Part shown: positions 31,680-40,991 of the stretch, in pieces
Layout: every line of letters begins with the position of its first letter
How positions within the stretch are numbered: position 1 is the stretch's first letter
NCBI RefSeq assembly: GCF_044385915.1
Contig: NZ_JBISCC010000113.1
Span: 1-64,000 of the forward strand
DNA: 64,000 nucleotides
Source: Thalassobellus citreus
GTDB lineage: Bacteria; Bacteroidota; Bacteroidia; Flavobacteriales; Flavobacteriaceae
Reading direction: 5' to 3'
Translations under genes and position numbers: made by a program
The notes under the pieces: model-generated
What the model was told of the DNA's origin: nothing
Seen by the model: only the letters and a program-made list of their open reading frames with translations
The model's database searches: none

Positions 31680-32339
31680 TTATCTGGTTTTTAACCAACC
31701 CGTAATACTCATTCTTTTAGTATTTACTGGCTTTACTTCATGTTCAATTATTTGGCTTTCAAAAATCACCATTCTTCCAGGAAACGGATAAATAACTTTT
31801 TCTGTTTCCTGTCCGTTTTTATTTAAATACAACACTAATTCACCACCATTTTCTGGTAGCCAACCTTCTTCATTTAAATAACATACAAACGATAATTTAC
31901 GTCTATCATCATTTTGAAAGGTGTCAATATGTTTTTTGTAATAAGTACCTTTTGGGTATAAAGCATAATGAAACTCCTTATATAAAATTCCTAAAAAACA
32001 GGTTTTATTTAAATAAGCAACCAAGTCATTCATCTTATTAAAAAATAAAGATTCTTTATGGCATGCCTTTGTTTCATCCATCCATAAAATCAAATCACCT
32101 CGTATCGATCTTTCAATAGTTGCATTCAACTTACTACCAATAGCCGCTTTTTTAAAAGCATCTTCCTCATACTTTTCTAAAAGAGAGTGTCTTAATATAG
32201 CCACTTCTTCTAAAGAAAAAAAGGATTCAACAATACTATATTGCTGCCTAGCAAGCTCAGAAATTATTTGTTCGTAAAGAGGGTTTTCAACAAAATCAAT
32301 AGATTCAAATAGATGACTCATAAGCGTAGCGTAAATCAT
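31680..32339 (-). CDS. 2-oxoglutarate/Fe(II) oxygenase, PKHD type
   Basis: The 219-residue protein has the iron site HxD (YYKKHIDTFQNDDRRKLSFVCYLNE), a distal His (SQIIEHEVKPV) and the 2-oxoglutarate Arg (NTKRMSITGWLK), as in prolyl hydroxylases and PKHD proteins. The N-terminal third is helical. It would hydroxylate a protein side chain; the target is unknown. It stands alone, convergent with the small membrane genes. Confidence 0.88.
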   Translation of the reverse strand: MIYATLMSHLFESIDFVENPLYEQIISELARQQYSIVESFFSLEEVAILRHSLLEKYEEDAFKKAAIGSKLNATIERSIRGDLILWMDETKACHKESLFFNKMNDLVAYLNKTCFLGILYKEFHYALYPKGTYYKKHIDTFQNDDRRKLSFVCYLNEEGWLPENGGELVLYLNKNGQETEKVIYPFPGRMVIFESQIIEHEVKPVNTKRMSITGWLKTR

Positions 32340-32436
32340 CTATCCTTAAATTTTGGACAAAGGTGAGCAAATGTAATATAAAAACCGTTTGCTTTTACAA
32401 AATGAATATCTTTGTATTTTTAAACTATACTTTATA

Positions 32437-32889
32437 ATGAGTGGTATTCGCATAACAAAACAATTCTCTTTCGAAACTGGTCATGCCCTTTATGGCTACG
32501 ACGGTAAATGTAAAAACGTCCATGGCCATAGCTACAAACTTTCGGTAACTGTGTTTGGCAAGCCTATTTCAGATAAAAACCATGTAAAATATGGGATGGT
32601 AATCGATTTTGGAGACCTTAAAAAAATTGTAAAAGAAGAAATTGTAGATGTTTTCGACCACGCCACCGTTTTCAATAAAAACACACCGCATGTAGAACTT
32701 GCAAAAGAACTTCAAGACCGCGGACACAATGTATTACTGGTAGATTACCAACCAACAAGCGAAATGATGGTTATCGATTTTTCAAAAAAAATAAAGAAAC
32801 GCCTGCCATCACATATTGCTTTACACTCTTTAAAACTACAGGAAACCGAAAGCTCTTTTGCCGAATGGTTTGCTTTCGATAACGTTTAG
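32437..32889 (+). CDS. queD: 6-carboxytetrahydropterin synthase (QueD/PTPS family)
   Basis: The start at 32437 (MSGIRITKQFSFETGHALYG) is chosen because family proteins begin at this strand; an upstream in-frame ATG at 32389 adds 16 unlikely residues. The zinc ligands (His in ETGHALYG and in NVHGHSYK), the catalytic Cys region (GKCKNVHGH) and the distal 'FDHATVFN' are present. It converts dihydroneopterin triphosphate in queuosine or pterin synthesis, a tRNA-modification pathway. Confidence 0.85.
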   Translation: MSGIRITKQFSFETGHALYGYDGKCKNVHGHSYKLSVTVFGKPISDKNHVKYGMVIDFGDLKKIVKEEIVDVFDHATVFNKNTPHVELAKELQDRGHNVLLVDYQPTSEMMVIDFSKKIKKRLPSHIALHSLKLQETESSFAEWFAFDNV

Positions 32890-32990
32890 GGCGTTACCCT
32901 AAAGGGTCGGGCTTTCACAAGTCGCGCTCTGCGAGGCGCTCCAACAATTGCTCAATCCCTAACGCAAACCCATCTGCGAAGTATAGTTCT
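32886..32990. repeat. Dispersed intergenic repeat, copy 1
   Basis: The GC-richer stretch GTCGCGCTCTGCGAGGCGCTCC continues as CAACAATTGCTCAATCC and reappears inverted at 58720-58790. The opening GGGCGTTACCC-AAAGGGTCGGGCTTTC relates to the element at 55386. These are REP/BIME-like flavobacterial intergenic repeats. Confidence 0.65.
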
Positions 32991-33037
32991 AATACAAATA
33001 TTCGTGTATTCGTGGCTAATTTATTTATATTTACAAC

Positions 33038-33790
33038 ATGCAAATTCCAAAAGGAAAAAAAATATATTTCGCTTCAGATAACCATTTAGGAGCTCCTACA
33101 CAAGAAGCTTCTCGTCCGCGCGAAAAAAAATTCGTAGCATGGTTAGACGAAATAAAGCATGATGCAGCTGCCATTTTCCTTCTAGGCGATTTATTCGATT
33201 TTTGGTTCGAATACAAAACAGTTGTTCCAAAAGGATTCACCAGAACCTTAGGTAAACTTGCCGAAATATCAGATTCTGGAATTCCAATTCACTATTTTGT
33301 TGGCAACCACGATTTATGGATGAACGGCTATTTTGAAGAAGAACTAAACATTCCTGTTTACCACAAACCCAAAGAGTTTACTTTTAACGATAAAACATTT
33401 TTCATAGGTCATGGCGACGGTTTAGGTCCTGGCGACAAAGGCTATAAACGCATGAAAAAGGTATTTATTAGTCCGTTTTTTAAATGGCTTTTTAAATGGG
33501 GACACCCAGATATTGGTATGCGTATCGCACAATATTTATCAGTTAAAAACAAATTGATTTCTGGTGACGATGATGCTAAATTTCTTGGTGAAGAAAACGA
33601 ATGGTTAGCCATTTACTGTAAACGAAAACTTGAAGAAAAACATCGTGATTATTTTGTGTTTGGTCACCGTCATTTACCACTAGAAATGAATCTAAACGAC
33701 AATTCAAAATACATCAATCTAGGCGATTGGATTCAATATTACACCTATGGCACTTTTGATGGTGAACATTTTGAGTTAAAAAAACATTAA
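33038..33790 (+). CDS. lpxH: UDP-2,3-diacylglucosamine diphosphatase
   Basis: The 250-residue calcineurin-like phosphoesterase has the metal motifs 'YFASDNHLGAP', 'FLLGDLFDFWFEY', 'FVGNHDLWM', 'GHGDGLGPGD' and 'VFGHRHLP'. LpxH removes UMP in lipid A synthesis at the inner membrane face. The length and the DFWFEY motif match LpxH. It converges with an MFS transporter gene, overlapping it by 4 bp. Confidence 0.9.
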   Translation: MQIPKGKKIYFASDNHLGAPTQEASRPREKKFVAWLDEIKHDAAAIFLLGDLFDFWFEYKTVVPKGFTRTLGKLAEISDSGIPIHYFVGNHDLWMNGYFEEELNIPVYHKPKEFTFNDKTFFIGHGDGLGPGDKGYKRMKKVFISPFFKWLFKWGHPDIGMRIAQYLSVKNKLISGDDDAKFLGEENEWLAIYCKRKLEEKHRDYFVFGHRHLPLEMNLNDNSKYINLGDWIQYYTYGTFDGEHFELKKH

Positions 33791-35058
33791 GCCTCTTCAT
33801 TCTCATGCGCCTCAATATCCTTAGTTAAGTCTAAGTTTCTAAGCGTTTTGTTCTTGGCACCAATAGTTAAAACCGTAATTAAAGTCATAGTGCCTCCAAA
33901 AACTACAGCAGCTACAGGTCCTAATAATTTAGCAGCTAAACCACTTTCAAAAGCACCTAATTCGTTAGAAGATCCAACAAACATAGAATTAACAGAAGAT
34001 ACGCGTCCACGCATGTCATCTGGTGTTTTTATTTGTAAAATAGTTTGACGAATTATCATAGAAATACCATCAACAGCACCACTTATAAATAACATCAATA
34101 CACTTACCCAAAACACTTTAGATAAGCCAAAACCAATCATACTTAAACCAAATATAAAAATAGAAATAAGCAGTTTTTTACCTGTATTTTTACTTATAGG
34201 AATGTAAGTAGTCACAAACATAGTAATAATACTTCCCAAAGATATTGATGCATTTAAAATACCTAAACCTTGACTTCCTACTTCTAAAATATCTTGAGCA
34301 AAAATAACTAGAATAGCAACCGTTCCTCCAAATAAAACAGCAATCATATCCAACGTTAAAGCACCCAATATAGCCTTGTTTTGAAACACAAACCGAATAC
34401 CAACCTTTAAACTCTCTTTTACCGATTCGCCAATTTTTTTATTTAAAATAGGCTTCTTTTTAATTAGAAAAACCAAAGCAAACGATATCAATACTAAAAT
34501 AAAAACCAGACATAAAGTATAATCTGCACCAATCCAATGAATAAAAAACCCTCCAAAAAGAGCGCCTAATACAGCTGCTGTTTTCCAAATGCTTGTACTC
34601 CATGTAGCGGCATTTGGATATATTTTTTTAGGAACAATTAAGGCTATTAAAGAAAAAATAGTGGGTCCGAAAAAGGCACGTAAAAAACCACCAAAAAAAA
34701 CAAGCGCATAAACAGAATATAAAATAGCATTTGTTGACCAATTATCAACAACGCCATCAGTGGTTAATAAAAACAAGCCTAAACTAATAAAAGAAAAGGC
34801 GGCTATACAAATTGCTAATAGATTTCGTTTTTCTTTTTGATCTACAATATGACCTGCAAATGGCGCCATAAAAAATGCTGGAATAAATTCACAGGCTCCT
34901 ATTAAAGCCAAATTCCATGGGTTTTTTGTTAAACTATAAACCTCCCATTCAATAACAATAAATTGCATAGACCATCCAAAAACTAAAAATAATCGCAACA
35001 ATAAAAAAATGTTGAATTCTTTAATTCGTAATGCTGCGTAGGGATCTGTTTTTGCCAT
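33787..35058 (-). CDS. MFS transporter (enterobactin-exporter-like)
   Basis: The 423-residue protein has about twelve membrane helices and the loop 'GHIVDQKEKRNLLAI' of the major facilitator superfamily, with 'DDMRGRVSSVNSMFVGSSNELGAFESG' typical of the MFS_3/EntS group. The substrate is unknown. It lies 3 bp after recJ, so the two may be co-transcribed. Confidence 0.9.
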   Translation of the reverse strand: MAKTDPYAALRIKEFNIFLLLRLFLVFGWSMQFIVIEWEVYSLTKNPWNLALIGACEFIPAFFMAPFAGHIVDQKEKRNLLAICIAAFSFISLGLFLLTTDGVVDNWSTNAILYSVYALVFFGGFLRAFFGPTIFSLIALIVPKKIYPNAATWSTSIWKTAAVLGALFGGFFIHWIGADYTLCLVFILVLISFALVFLIKKKPILNKKIGESVKESLKVGIRFVFQNKAILGALTLDMIAVLFGGTVAILVIFAQDILEVGSQGLGILNASISLGSIITMFVTTYIPISKNTGKKLLISIFIFGLSMIGFGLSKVFWVSVLMLFISGAVDGISMIIRQTILQIKTPDDMRGRVSSVNSMFVGSSNELGAFESGLAAKLLGPVAAVVFGGTMTLITVLTIGAKNKTLRNLDLTKDIEAHENEEA

Positions 35059-35061
35059 AAT

Positions 35062-36756
35062 TTATTCCTTAATATCTCGCAATTTCAATTGAAGCGATAC
35101 ATTTCCTTGCCATTCATTTTTATCAATAGAATACACAGCACTAAATGGTTTTTTTTCAGAAATAATGTCAAACTTATCTCCCATACTAAAACCAATACAT
35201 ACTATCTTAGTAGAAGCTTCTGCTTGGGTAACCGTTAATCTTAAATGAGTTTTATCTTCGCCAACACATTTTCCATAACCCGTATCAATTAAATTTTCAG
35301 TCATAAAAACAGGCGTCATATTACTAGGACCAAAAGGAGCAAATTGTTTTAAAATTCTATAAAACTTGGGCGTAATATCATCCAATTCAATTAGAGTGTC
35401 TATCTTAATTTCTGGAGTTAATAAATTTCTATCAATAGTTTTAGAAACCTCATCTTCAAAAGCCTGTTTAAAAGCTTCATAATTTTCTTCTTTCAGCGTT
35501 AAACCCGCTGCATATTTATGCCCTCCAAATTGCTCAATGTGTTCGCTACAAGCTTCCAAAGCATTGTAAACATCAAAACCTTTTACCGAGCGTGCCGAGG
35601 CAGCTAACTTATCGCCACTTCTTGTAAAAACCAAAGTGGGTCTGTAATAGGTTTCGATTAATCTAGAAGCCACAATACCAATAACACCTTTATGCCAATC
35701 TTCATGGTAAACAACAGTAGTAAGGCGGTTCTGTTCTTTTTGCTCTTCAATTTGCTTAAGAGCTTCTTTTGTAATTTCTTTATCAATTTCACGTCTATCA
35801 AGATTATATTCATTAATCTCAGCAGCATACTTCGTTGCTAAATCTTCTTCTTCTTCAACTAATAAAGTCACTGCATAATTACCATGCTTCATACGTCCAG
35901 CCGCATTAATACGAGGTGCTACTATAAAAACAACATCAGTAATAGTCAGTTCTGTTTTTTCTACTTGAGTTAAAATAGCTTTAATTCCCGGTCTAGGCTT
36001 TGTGTTTATCACCATTAAACCAAAATAAGCCAAAACTCTATTTTCGCCATCAATAGGAACAATATCGGCGCCTATTGCAGTAGCTACTAAATCTAAATAT
36101 TCGCTTAAATCTTCGGCTGTTTTTCCTTCTTTTGAAGCTAATGCTTGAATTAACTTAAAACCAACACCACAACCACATAACTCTTTATACGGGTAATTAC
36201 AATCGTCTTGTTTAGGGTCTAAAACAGCAACGGCATCTGGAACTTCTATTCCTGGTCTATGATGATCGCAAATAATAAAATCGATCCCTAATGTTTTAGC
36301 ATGCGCTACTTTTTCGACAGCTTTTATACCACAATCTAAAGTTATTATTAATGAAAAACCATTTTCTTCAGCAAAATTAATTCCCTTATATGAAACGCCA
36401 TAACCCTCATCATATCTATTAGGAATATAGGTGTAAACTAAATTGTGTTTTGTTTTTAAATACGACGACATTAGGGCTACCGATGTGGTGCCATCAACAT
36501 CATAATCGCCATAAACCAAAATATTTTCTTTATTGGCAATCGCTTTTTCAATACGAGCCACGGCCTTATCCATATCTTTCATTAAGAACGGATCGTGTAA
36601 ATCTTCAAAACTAGGTCTAAAAAACCGTTTCGCATCTTCATAGCTTTCAATACCTCGCTGCAATAATAGGGTTGCAGTAACGTCATCTACCTGAAGTGCT
36701 TCTTTTAAAGCCTTAAGTTTTTTTAATTCTGGTTTTGGTTTTAGCGTCCAACGCAT
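35062..36756 (-). CDS. recJ: Single-stranded-DNA exonuclease RecJ
   Basis: The 564-residue protein has the DHH motifs: 'ILVYGDYDVDGTTSVALMSSYL', 'LIITLDCGIKAVE', 'IICDHHRPG', 'VAVLDPK' and the DHHA1 region with 'FGGHKYAAGLTL', plus an OB-like C terminus. RecJ degrades ssDNA 5' to 3' in repair and recombination. The length matches the family. Confidence 0.95.
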   Translation of the reverse strand: MRWTLKPKPELKKLKALKEALQVDDVTATLLLQRGIESYEDAKRFFRPSFEDLHDPFLMKDMDKAVARIEKAIANKENILVYGDYDVDGTTSVALMSSYLKTKHNLVYTYIPNRYDEGYGVSYKGINFAEENGFSLIITLDCGIKAVEKVAHAKTLGIDFIICDHHRPGIEVPDAVAVLDPKQDDCNYPYKELCGCGVGFKLIQALASKEGKTAEDLSEYLDLVATAIGADIVPIDGENRVLAYFGLMVINTKPRPGIKAILTQVEKTELTITDVVFIVAPRINAAGRMKHGNYAVTLLVEEEEDLATKYAAEINEYNLDRREIDKEITKEALKQIEEQKEQNRLTTVVYHEDWHKGVIGIVASRLIETYYRPTLVFTRSGDKLAASARSVKGFDVYNALEACSEHIEQFGGHKYAAGLTLKEENYEAFKQAFEDEVSKTIDRNLLTPEIKIDTLIELDDITPKFYRILKQFAPFGPSNMTPVFMTENLIDTGYGKCVGEDKTHLRLTVTQAEASTKIVCIGFSMGDKFDIISEKKPFSAVYSIDKNEWQGNVSLQLKLRDIKE

Positions 36757-36804
36757 TGAGAGAGGAAAGGTTTTTAATAAAAATTCAACGGATTTTATTA
36801 TCGT

Positions 36805-37227
36805 TTATTTCTTATGAAAATAAGTTTCTATGGTTAATTCTGAAAACTGACGAAACATTTCCATAACACCACAATATTTTTCTACAGATAAATCAACAGC
36901 TTTTTGAAGCTTTTTTTCATTTAAATCATTTCCGTAAAAGTGAAAACTCATCGTTACTTTATCGTAATGCTTTGGATGCTCTTCTGTTAAATTAGCATCA
37001 ATATCAATTTTAAAATCTTCAACCTCTAGCTTCATTTTTTTTATTAACGAGGCTACATCTAAGCCCGAACAACCAGCTAATCCAGAAAGCATTAATGCTT
37101 TTGGACGATAGCCTTCGCCTTTACCTCCATTTTCTTCTCCAGCATCTATAAATAAATTATGCCCCGACGGATTTGTACTTTCAAACTTCATGGCTCCTAA
37201 CCACTTAGTACTAATTTGAACTGCCAT
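36805..37227 (-). CDS. OsmC-family protein
   Basis: The start at 37227 (MAVQISTKWLGAMKFESTNPSG) is preferred over an in-frame ATG at 37311, because the family begins here and the extra 28 residues overlap the divergent gene. The 140-residue protein has 'KALMLSGLAGCSGLDVASLIKKM' with the redox Cys and a second Cys (EKYCGVMEMF). It likely reduces organic hydroperoxides. It is divergent from an AhpD-like gene of related function. Confidence 0.9.
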   Translation of the reverse strand: MAVQISTKWLGAMKFESTNPSGHNLFIDAGEENGGKGEGYRPKALMLSGLAGCSGLDVASLIKKMKLEVEDFKIDIDANLTEEHPKHYDKVTMSFHFYGNDLNEKKLQKAVDLSVEKYCGVMEMFRQFSELTIETYFHKK

Positions 37228-37282
37228 TTTTAAAAATATTTTGTTACTTGTAATTTCAAAAATACTACTAAAAATATAAAAT

Positions 37283-37873
37283 ATGCCTTTAGTAACACCT
37301 TTATCTGCCAATCATGATTTGGAAACCAAAAACCTTGCCGAATTTTTTAACGAAACCCTAGGGTTTTGTCCGAACTCGGTTTTAACCATGCAACACAGAC
37401 CAGCAATTAGTAAAGCCTTTATTAATTTAAATAAAGCGGTGATGACCAACGAAGGCAAAGTAACCTCAGCATTAAAACGTATGATTGCTTGGGTATCTAG
37501 TAATGCAACAGGTTGTAGATATTGTCAAGCACATGCTATTCGTGCTGCAGAACGCTATGGCGCAGAACAAGAACAGCTAGATAACATTTGGGAATACAGA
37601 ACACATCCTGCATTTAACGAAGCCGAACGTGTTGCTTTAGATTTTAGTTTAGCAGCATCTCAAATACCAAATAGGGTTGATGAAAACATAAAAAAGCGTT
37701 TGTATGAACATTGGGATGAAGGTGAGATTGTAGAAATGCTAGGTGTTATTTCTTTATTTGGATATTTAAATAGATGGAATGATAGCATGGGAACTTCTAT
37801 TGAAGATGGAGCTATTGAAAGTGGTGAACAGTATTTAGATAAACATGGTTGGGAGAAGGGGAAACATATTTAA
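37283..37873 (+). CDS. AhpD-like carboxymuconolactone decarboxylase family protein
   Basis: The 196-residue all-helical protein has the CxxC redox site with proton-relay residues in 'WVSSNATGCRYCQAHAIRAAERYG'. It would act as an alkylhydroperoxidase or disulfide reductase. It is divergent from osmC with only 55 bp between the starts, suggesting joint peroxide-stress control. Confidence 0.88.
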   Translation: MPLVTPLSANHDLETKNLAEFFNETLGFCPNSVLTMQHRPAISKAFINLNKAVMTNEGKVTSALKRMIAWVSSNATGCRYCQAHAIRAAERYGAEQEQLDNIWEYRTHPAFNEAERVALDFSLAASQIPNRVDENIKKRLYEHWDEGEIVEMLGVISLFGYLNRWNDSMGTSIEDGAIESGEQYLDKHGWEKGKHI

Positions 37874-37923
37874 TTCCTGCTCAAGCAGGAATCTCATGAT
37901 TTATAATTAATCCACGAATACTA

Positions 37924-39813
37924 TTATAGTTTTATAAATGAATATAGAGATTCTATTAGCTCTTTTAGTTCAATATTTTCTTCTATAAAATCTTCATATT
38001 TATAATCACAGTTAATCACAAAATTTGAAAGCTTCATTTTATAATCATTCATTAAAGTTCCTGACGGCGCTTTAAATGATTTTAAATTTTCCGAAGTTAA
38101 ACCATTATCAATTAATAATTTCTCATAAAAATTTCCTAATCCAATATTTTTGTAATCTTCTCTTGTAAAATCTATTAACTTAATTTTTTCAAGATTGTAA
38201 TCTCCTTTAACCAATTCTAAAACAAATTCTTTAATTATCCTTTTAGGTAATAAGTTTTCTATTTCTCTAGAAACAGTATTCTTATAACAGAAATTAGCCT
38301 TTTCATCAGATAAGTTTTCTAAAGTTTTTCTTCTTTTACCTTTTGCTGACTCATCATCCGCACCATCATTATCTGCTAAAAGAAATATTTTATTTGATAA
38401 TGCAAAAGAGTTGATTTTACTTCTTACTTGATCTTCATTAAAATCAATTGTATCACCAAAAAGATAATGCTCAATTAAATTACCTCCATATTCAAAAAAA
38501 GCAAAATCTATATCTTCTTTAAAAGGCTGTTCTTCTTTTGAATCAAGATACAATTTCAACAATTTAGAAATATATTTTCTATCTGTTGGTCCCTCTACCC
38601 AAATTGAAGTATTTGCTAAAAAAACAGAAGAAGTATTAACTCCAAGCACATCTAACGTCTCCTTATCTGGCTTAACATTTGTTTTGATACTAAACTTATT
38701 TGCGTCTGATTTCTTAAATTGGAATATGGAGATTTGATCGCTATTGAGTGTTATGTCTAAAAAATGATTAGAATGAGTTGTGAAAAAATACTTTAAGTTT
38801 TTGGTTTTTAAATATTCATCATTTAATAAAGTTTCAATAAATATTCTTTGTAGACCAGGATGTAAATTCATTTCAGGTTCTTCTATAAAAAACCAATCAT
38901 TATTATTTGCCGTAAAAATGGGAAATAATAAAATTATTAATGCTTGAATACCATCCCCTATATCAAATATAGGATGTTCTACTTCATCAATTGAACATAA
39001 TAACTGTTTAGTTTCTGAATTTGACGTTATAACTACTCTTTTTTTATTAAAAAAATGATTTGATAAAAACTCTTCAAATTTTTCGACTTTATCTCTATTT
39101 TTCGAAACAGATGTTTTCAACTTCATTACCTCTTTGTATAGTTCAAGCCCAGTAAAAACATTTTTATCAATCCCATAATTTTTTTTTATGGTTTCTTTTA
39201 TATTTCCATTTTGTAAATGATCATTCTCTTGTATTGTTCTTAAAATTGGAATATAGTTTTTAGTGTTACTCCTACTTTTTCTAATGAAGTCTAGATTTCT
39301 TATAAGTTCTTGAACTTTAGTCAAATGTTCAATTTGAAATCTCAAAGACTCTTTTTTTGTACCAACAGCATTAATATATTTACTCTTTGCAAGAATCATA
39401 TTTTTTTTAAACTCTTCAAAATATATTTGATAATTTTGATAGTTTTCTATTAAATTAAAATATGGATTATCATTTTGAATAGAATTAAACGTTTTACTTA
39501 TAAATCCTCTTTCTGAATTAACCACTTTGTTAATTGCTAAAGGATAATCTTCCTGATAATCTTTAAATTGTTCTTGCAAGCTAATATTTGAGTTTGAAAG
39601 AAATATAAAATTAAATTCAGACTTAATTAAGCCTCTTAAAAACCTACTCTTTCCACTATTGTTAGCTCCTACAAAAAGATTAACCTTCTTAAACTCACCT
39701 ATATTTCTACTCCTCGTTTTATGAGTTCCCCAATCATAAAGCCAATTAGAATTGTTTTCAATCAATTCGCTTGGGGAATTTTCTAGATTATTCTCTAAGA
39801 AATGAAAATACAT
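37924..39813 (-). CDS. OLD-family ATPase/TOPRIM endonuclease
   Basis: The 629-residue protein joins an N-terminal SMC-like ATPase (Walker A 'NLFVGANNSGKSRFLRGL', late signature 'IFDIGDGIQALIILLFPIF' and Walker B 'WFFIEEPEMNLHPGLQ') with a C-terminal TOPRIM domain ('TSIWVEGPTDRKYI' and 'IFLLADNDGADDE'). OLD proteins cut DNA and include phage-defence effectors such as Gabija GajA. No UvrD-like GajB partner is nearby, so this is a solitary OLD. It has low-GC flanks and may be accessory. Confidence 0.85.
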   Translation of the reverse strand: MYFHFLENNLENSPSELIENNSNWLYDWGTHKTRSRNIGEFKKVNLFVGANNSGKSRFLRGLIKSEFNFIFLSNSNISLQEQFKDYQEDYPLAINKVVNSERGFISKTFNSIQNDNPYFNLIENYQNYQIYFEEFKKNMILAKSKYINAVGTKKESLRFQIEHLTKVQELIRNLDFIRKSRSNTKNYIPILRTIQENDHLQNGNIKETIKKNYGIDKNVFTGLELYKEVMKLKTSVSKNRDKVEKFEEFLSNHFFNKKRVVITSNSETKQLLCSIDEVEHPIFDIGDGIQALIILLFPIFTANNNDWFFIEEPEMNLHPGLQRIFIETLLNDEYLKTKNLKYFFTTHSNHFLDITLNSDQISIFQFKKSDANKFSIKTNVKPDKETLDVLGVNTSSVFLANTSIWVEGPTDRKYISKLLKLYLDSKEEQPFKEDIDFAFFEYGGNLIEHYLFGDTIDFNEDQVRSKINSFALSNKIFLLADNDGADDESAKGKRRKTLENLSDEKANFCYKNTVSREIENLLPKRIIKEFVLELVKGDYNLEKIKLIDFTREDYKNIGLGNFYEKLLIDNGLTSENLKSFKAPSGTLMNDYKMKLSNFVINCDYKYEDFIEENIELKELIESLYSFIKL

Positions 39814-39951
39814 TTATTTGTTTTTAGTTAATGCTAATTTATAGTTTTTGGAAAGAAAAATCCTCTAAAAAATAATTTTATTATCTTCCTTAATTATCGA
39901 AAGACCTATTTCTAGAAAAAAGATATAGTAGTAGTAAAAATTTAAACAAGA

Positions 39952-40296
39952 CTAATTAATACTTAATGGCTCTCCCTCAAAAATCACTCCGTCAAACCCT
40001 GTATTCATAAAGTTTCTAATGTTTTGATGTCCATTTCCGTTTGGATCTTGTAAAACCTCATCAAAATAGTATTGCCCAAAACACGCTAAAGTTTCTTCTT
40101 TAGTAAAACCTTGCAATTTTGCAAAAGCAAACAACTTACAAGAACCTGAGTTTTGTCCAGCTTCGTTTTGTAACTCACCATTTTTAAACGCTGTTGGCGT
40201 AAAATTGTAATTAGCTTCAATAACAGCCATAGTTTCTGAAAACTCAATAGCTTTTGGTGTGTTTTTTAATTTATTTATATATGCTTCTAACTTCAT
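39952..40296 (-). CDS. HopJ-type III effector-family protein
   Basis: The 114-residue protein matches HopJ: 'FSETMAVIEANYNFTPTAFKNGELQNEAGQNSGSCKLFAFAKLQGFTKEETLACFGQYY' and 'NIRNFMNTGFDGVIFEG'. Despite the name it is a housekeeping-type protein in many non-pathogens, of unknown function. It overlaps rsmI by 4 bp. Confidence 0.9.
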   Translation of the reverse strand: MKLEAYINKLKNTPKAIEFSETMAVIEANYNFTPTAFKNGELQNEAGQNSGSCKLFAFAKLQGFTKEETLACFGQYYFDEVLQDPNGNGHQNIRNFMNTGFDGVIFEGEPLSIN

Positions 40297-40991
40297 TTTT
40301 GTTTTTTTAAATGCCCATTATTGGCTTTTCCTCCTACTACAATTACTATTTCTCCTTTTGGTAGTTTATTTGTATAATACTCTAAAACTTCTTTGGCTGT
40401 GCCTCTAATAGTTTCTTCGTATAATTTTGTTAATTCTCTCGATACAGATACTTGCCTATCTTCTCCAAAATACTCGCAAAAGTGTCCGAGTGTTTTTATG
40501 AGTTTATGCGGGCTTTCATAAAAAATAATAGTTCTAGTTTCTTCGGCAAGTAATAATAATCGGGTTTGTCGCCCTTTTTTAACAGGTAAAAAACCTTCGA
40601 ACACAAACTTATCGTTTGGTAAACCCGAGTTTACTAACGCAGGTACAAAGGCTGTTGCTCCAGGAAGACAATCAACTTCTATATTGTGTTCTATACATGC
40701 TCTAGTTAATAAAAACCCAGGGTCTGAAATTGCTGGTGTTCCTGCATCACTAATAAGTGCAACGGTTGTTCCTGCTTTTATTTTCTGTATCACATTTTCA
40801 ACCGTTTTATGCTCGTTATGCATATGGTGCGATTGCATGTGTGTAGAAATCTCGTAATATTTTAACAACTTCCCCGAAGTACGTGTGTCTTCAGCTAAAA
40901 TTAAATCGACATCTTTTAAAACTTCAATAGCTCTAAAGGTGATATCTTTTAAATTTCCTATGGGTGTGGGTACAATATAAAGTTTACTCAT
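40293..40991 (-). CDS. rsmI: 16S rRNA 2'-O-methyltransferase RsmI
   Basis: The 232-residue SAM-dependent enzyme has 'LYIVPTPIGNLKDITFRAIEVLK', 'ILAEDTRTSGKLL', 'ALISDAGTPAISDPG' and 'LPGATAFVPALVNSGLP', all hallmarks of RsmI. It methylates C1402 of 16S rRNA in the decoding centre. It sits between the HopJ gene and a conserved flavobacterial protein, overlapping both. Confidence 0.95.
   Translation of the reverse strand: MSKLYIVPTPIGNLKDITFRAIEVLKDVDLILAEDTRTSGKLLKYYEISTHMQSHHMHNEHKTVENVIQKIKAGTTVALISDAGTPAISDPGFLLTRACIEHNIEVDCLPGATAFVPALVNSGLPNDKFVFEGFLPVKKGRQTRLLLLAEETRTIIFYESPHKLIKTLGHFCEYFGEDRQVSVSRELTKLYEETIRGTAKEVLEYYTNKLPKGEIVIVVGGKANNGHLKKQK

Noticed and set aside
32389..32436. Upstream in-frame start of the QueD gene
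   Set aside because: It adds 16 residues not found in the family; the ATG at 32437 fits the first conserved strand.
37924..39813. Complete Gabija defence system
   Set aside because: The GajA-like protein is present but no UvrD-like GajB gene lies on either side.
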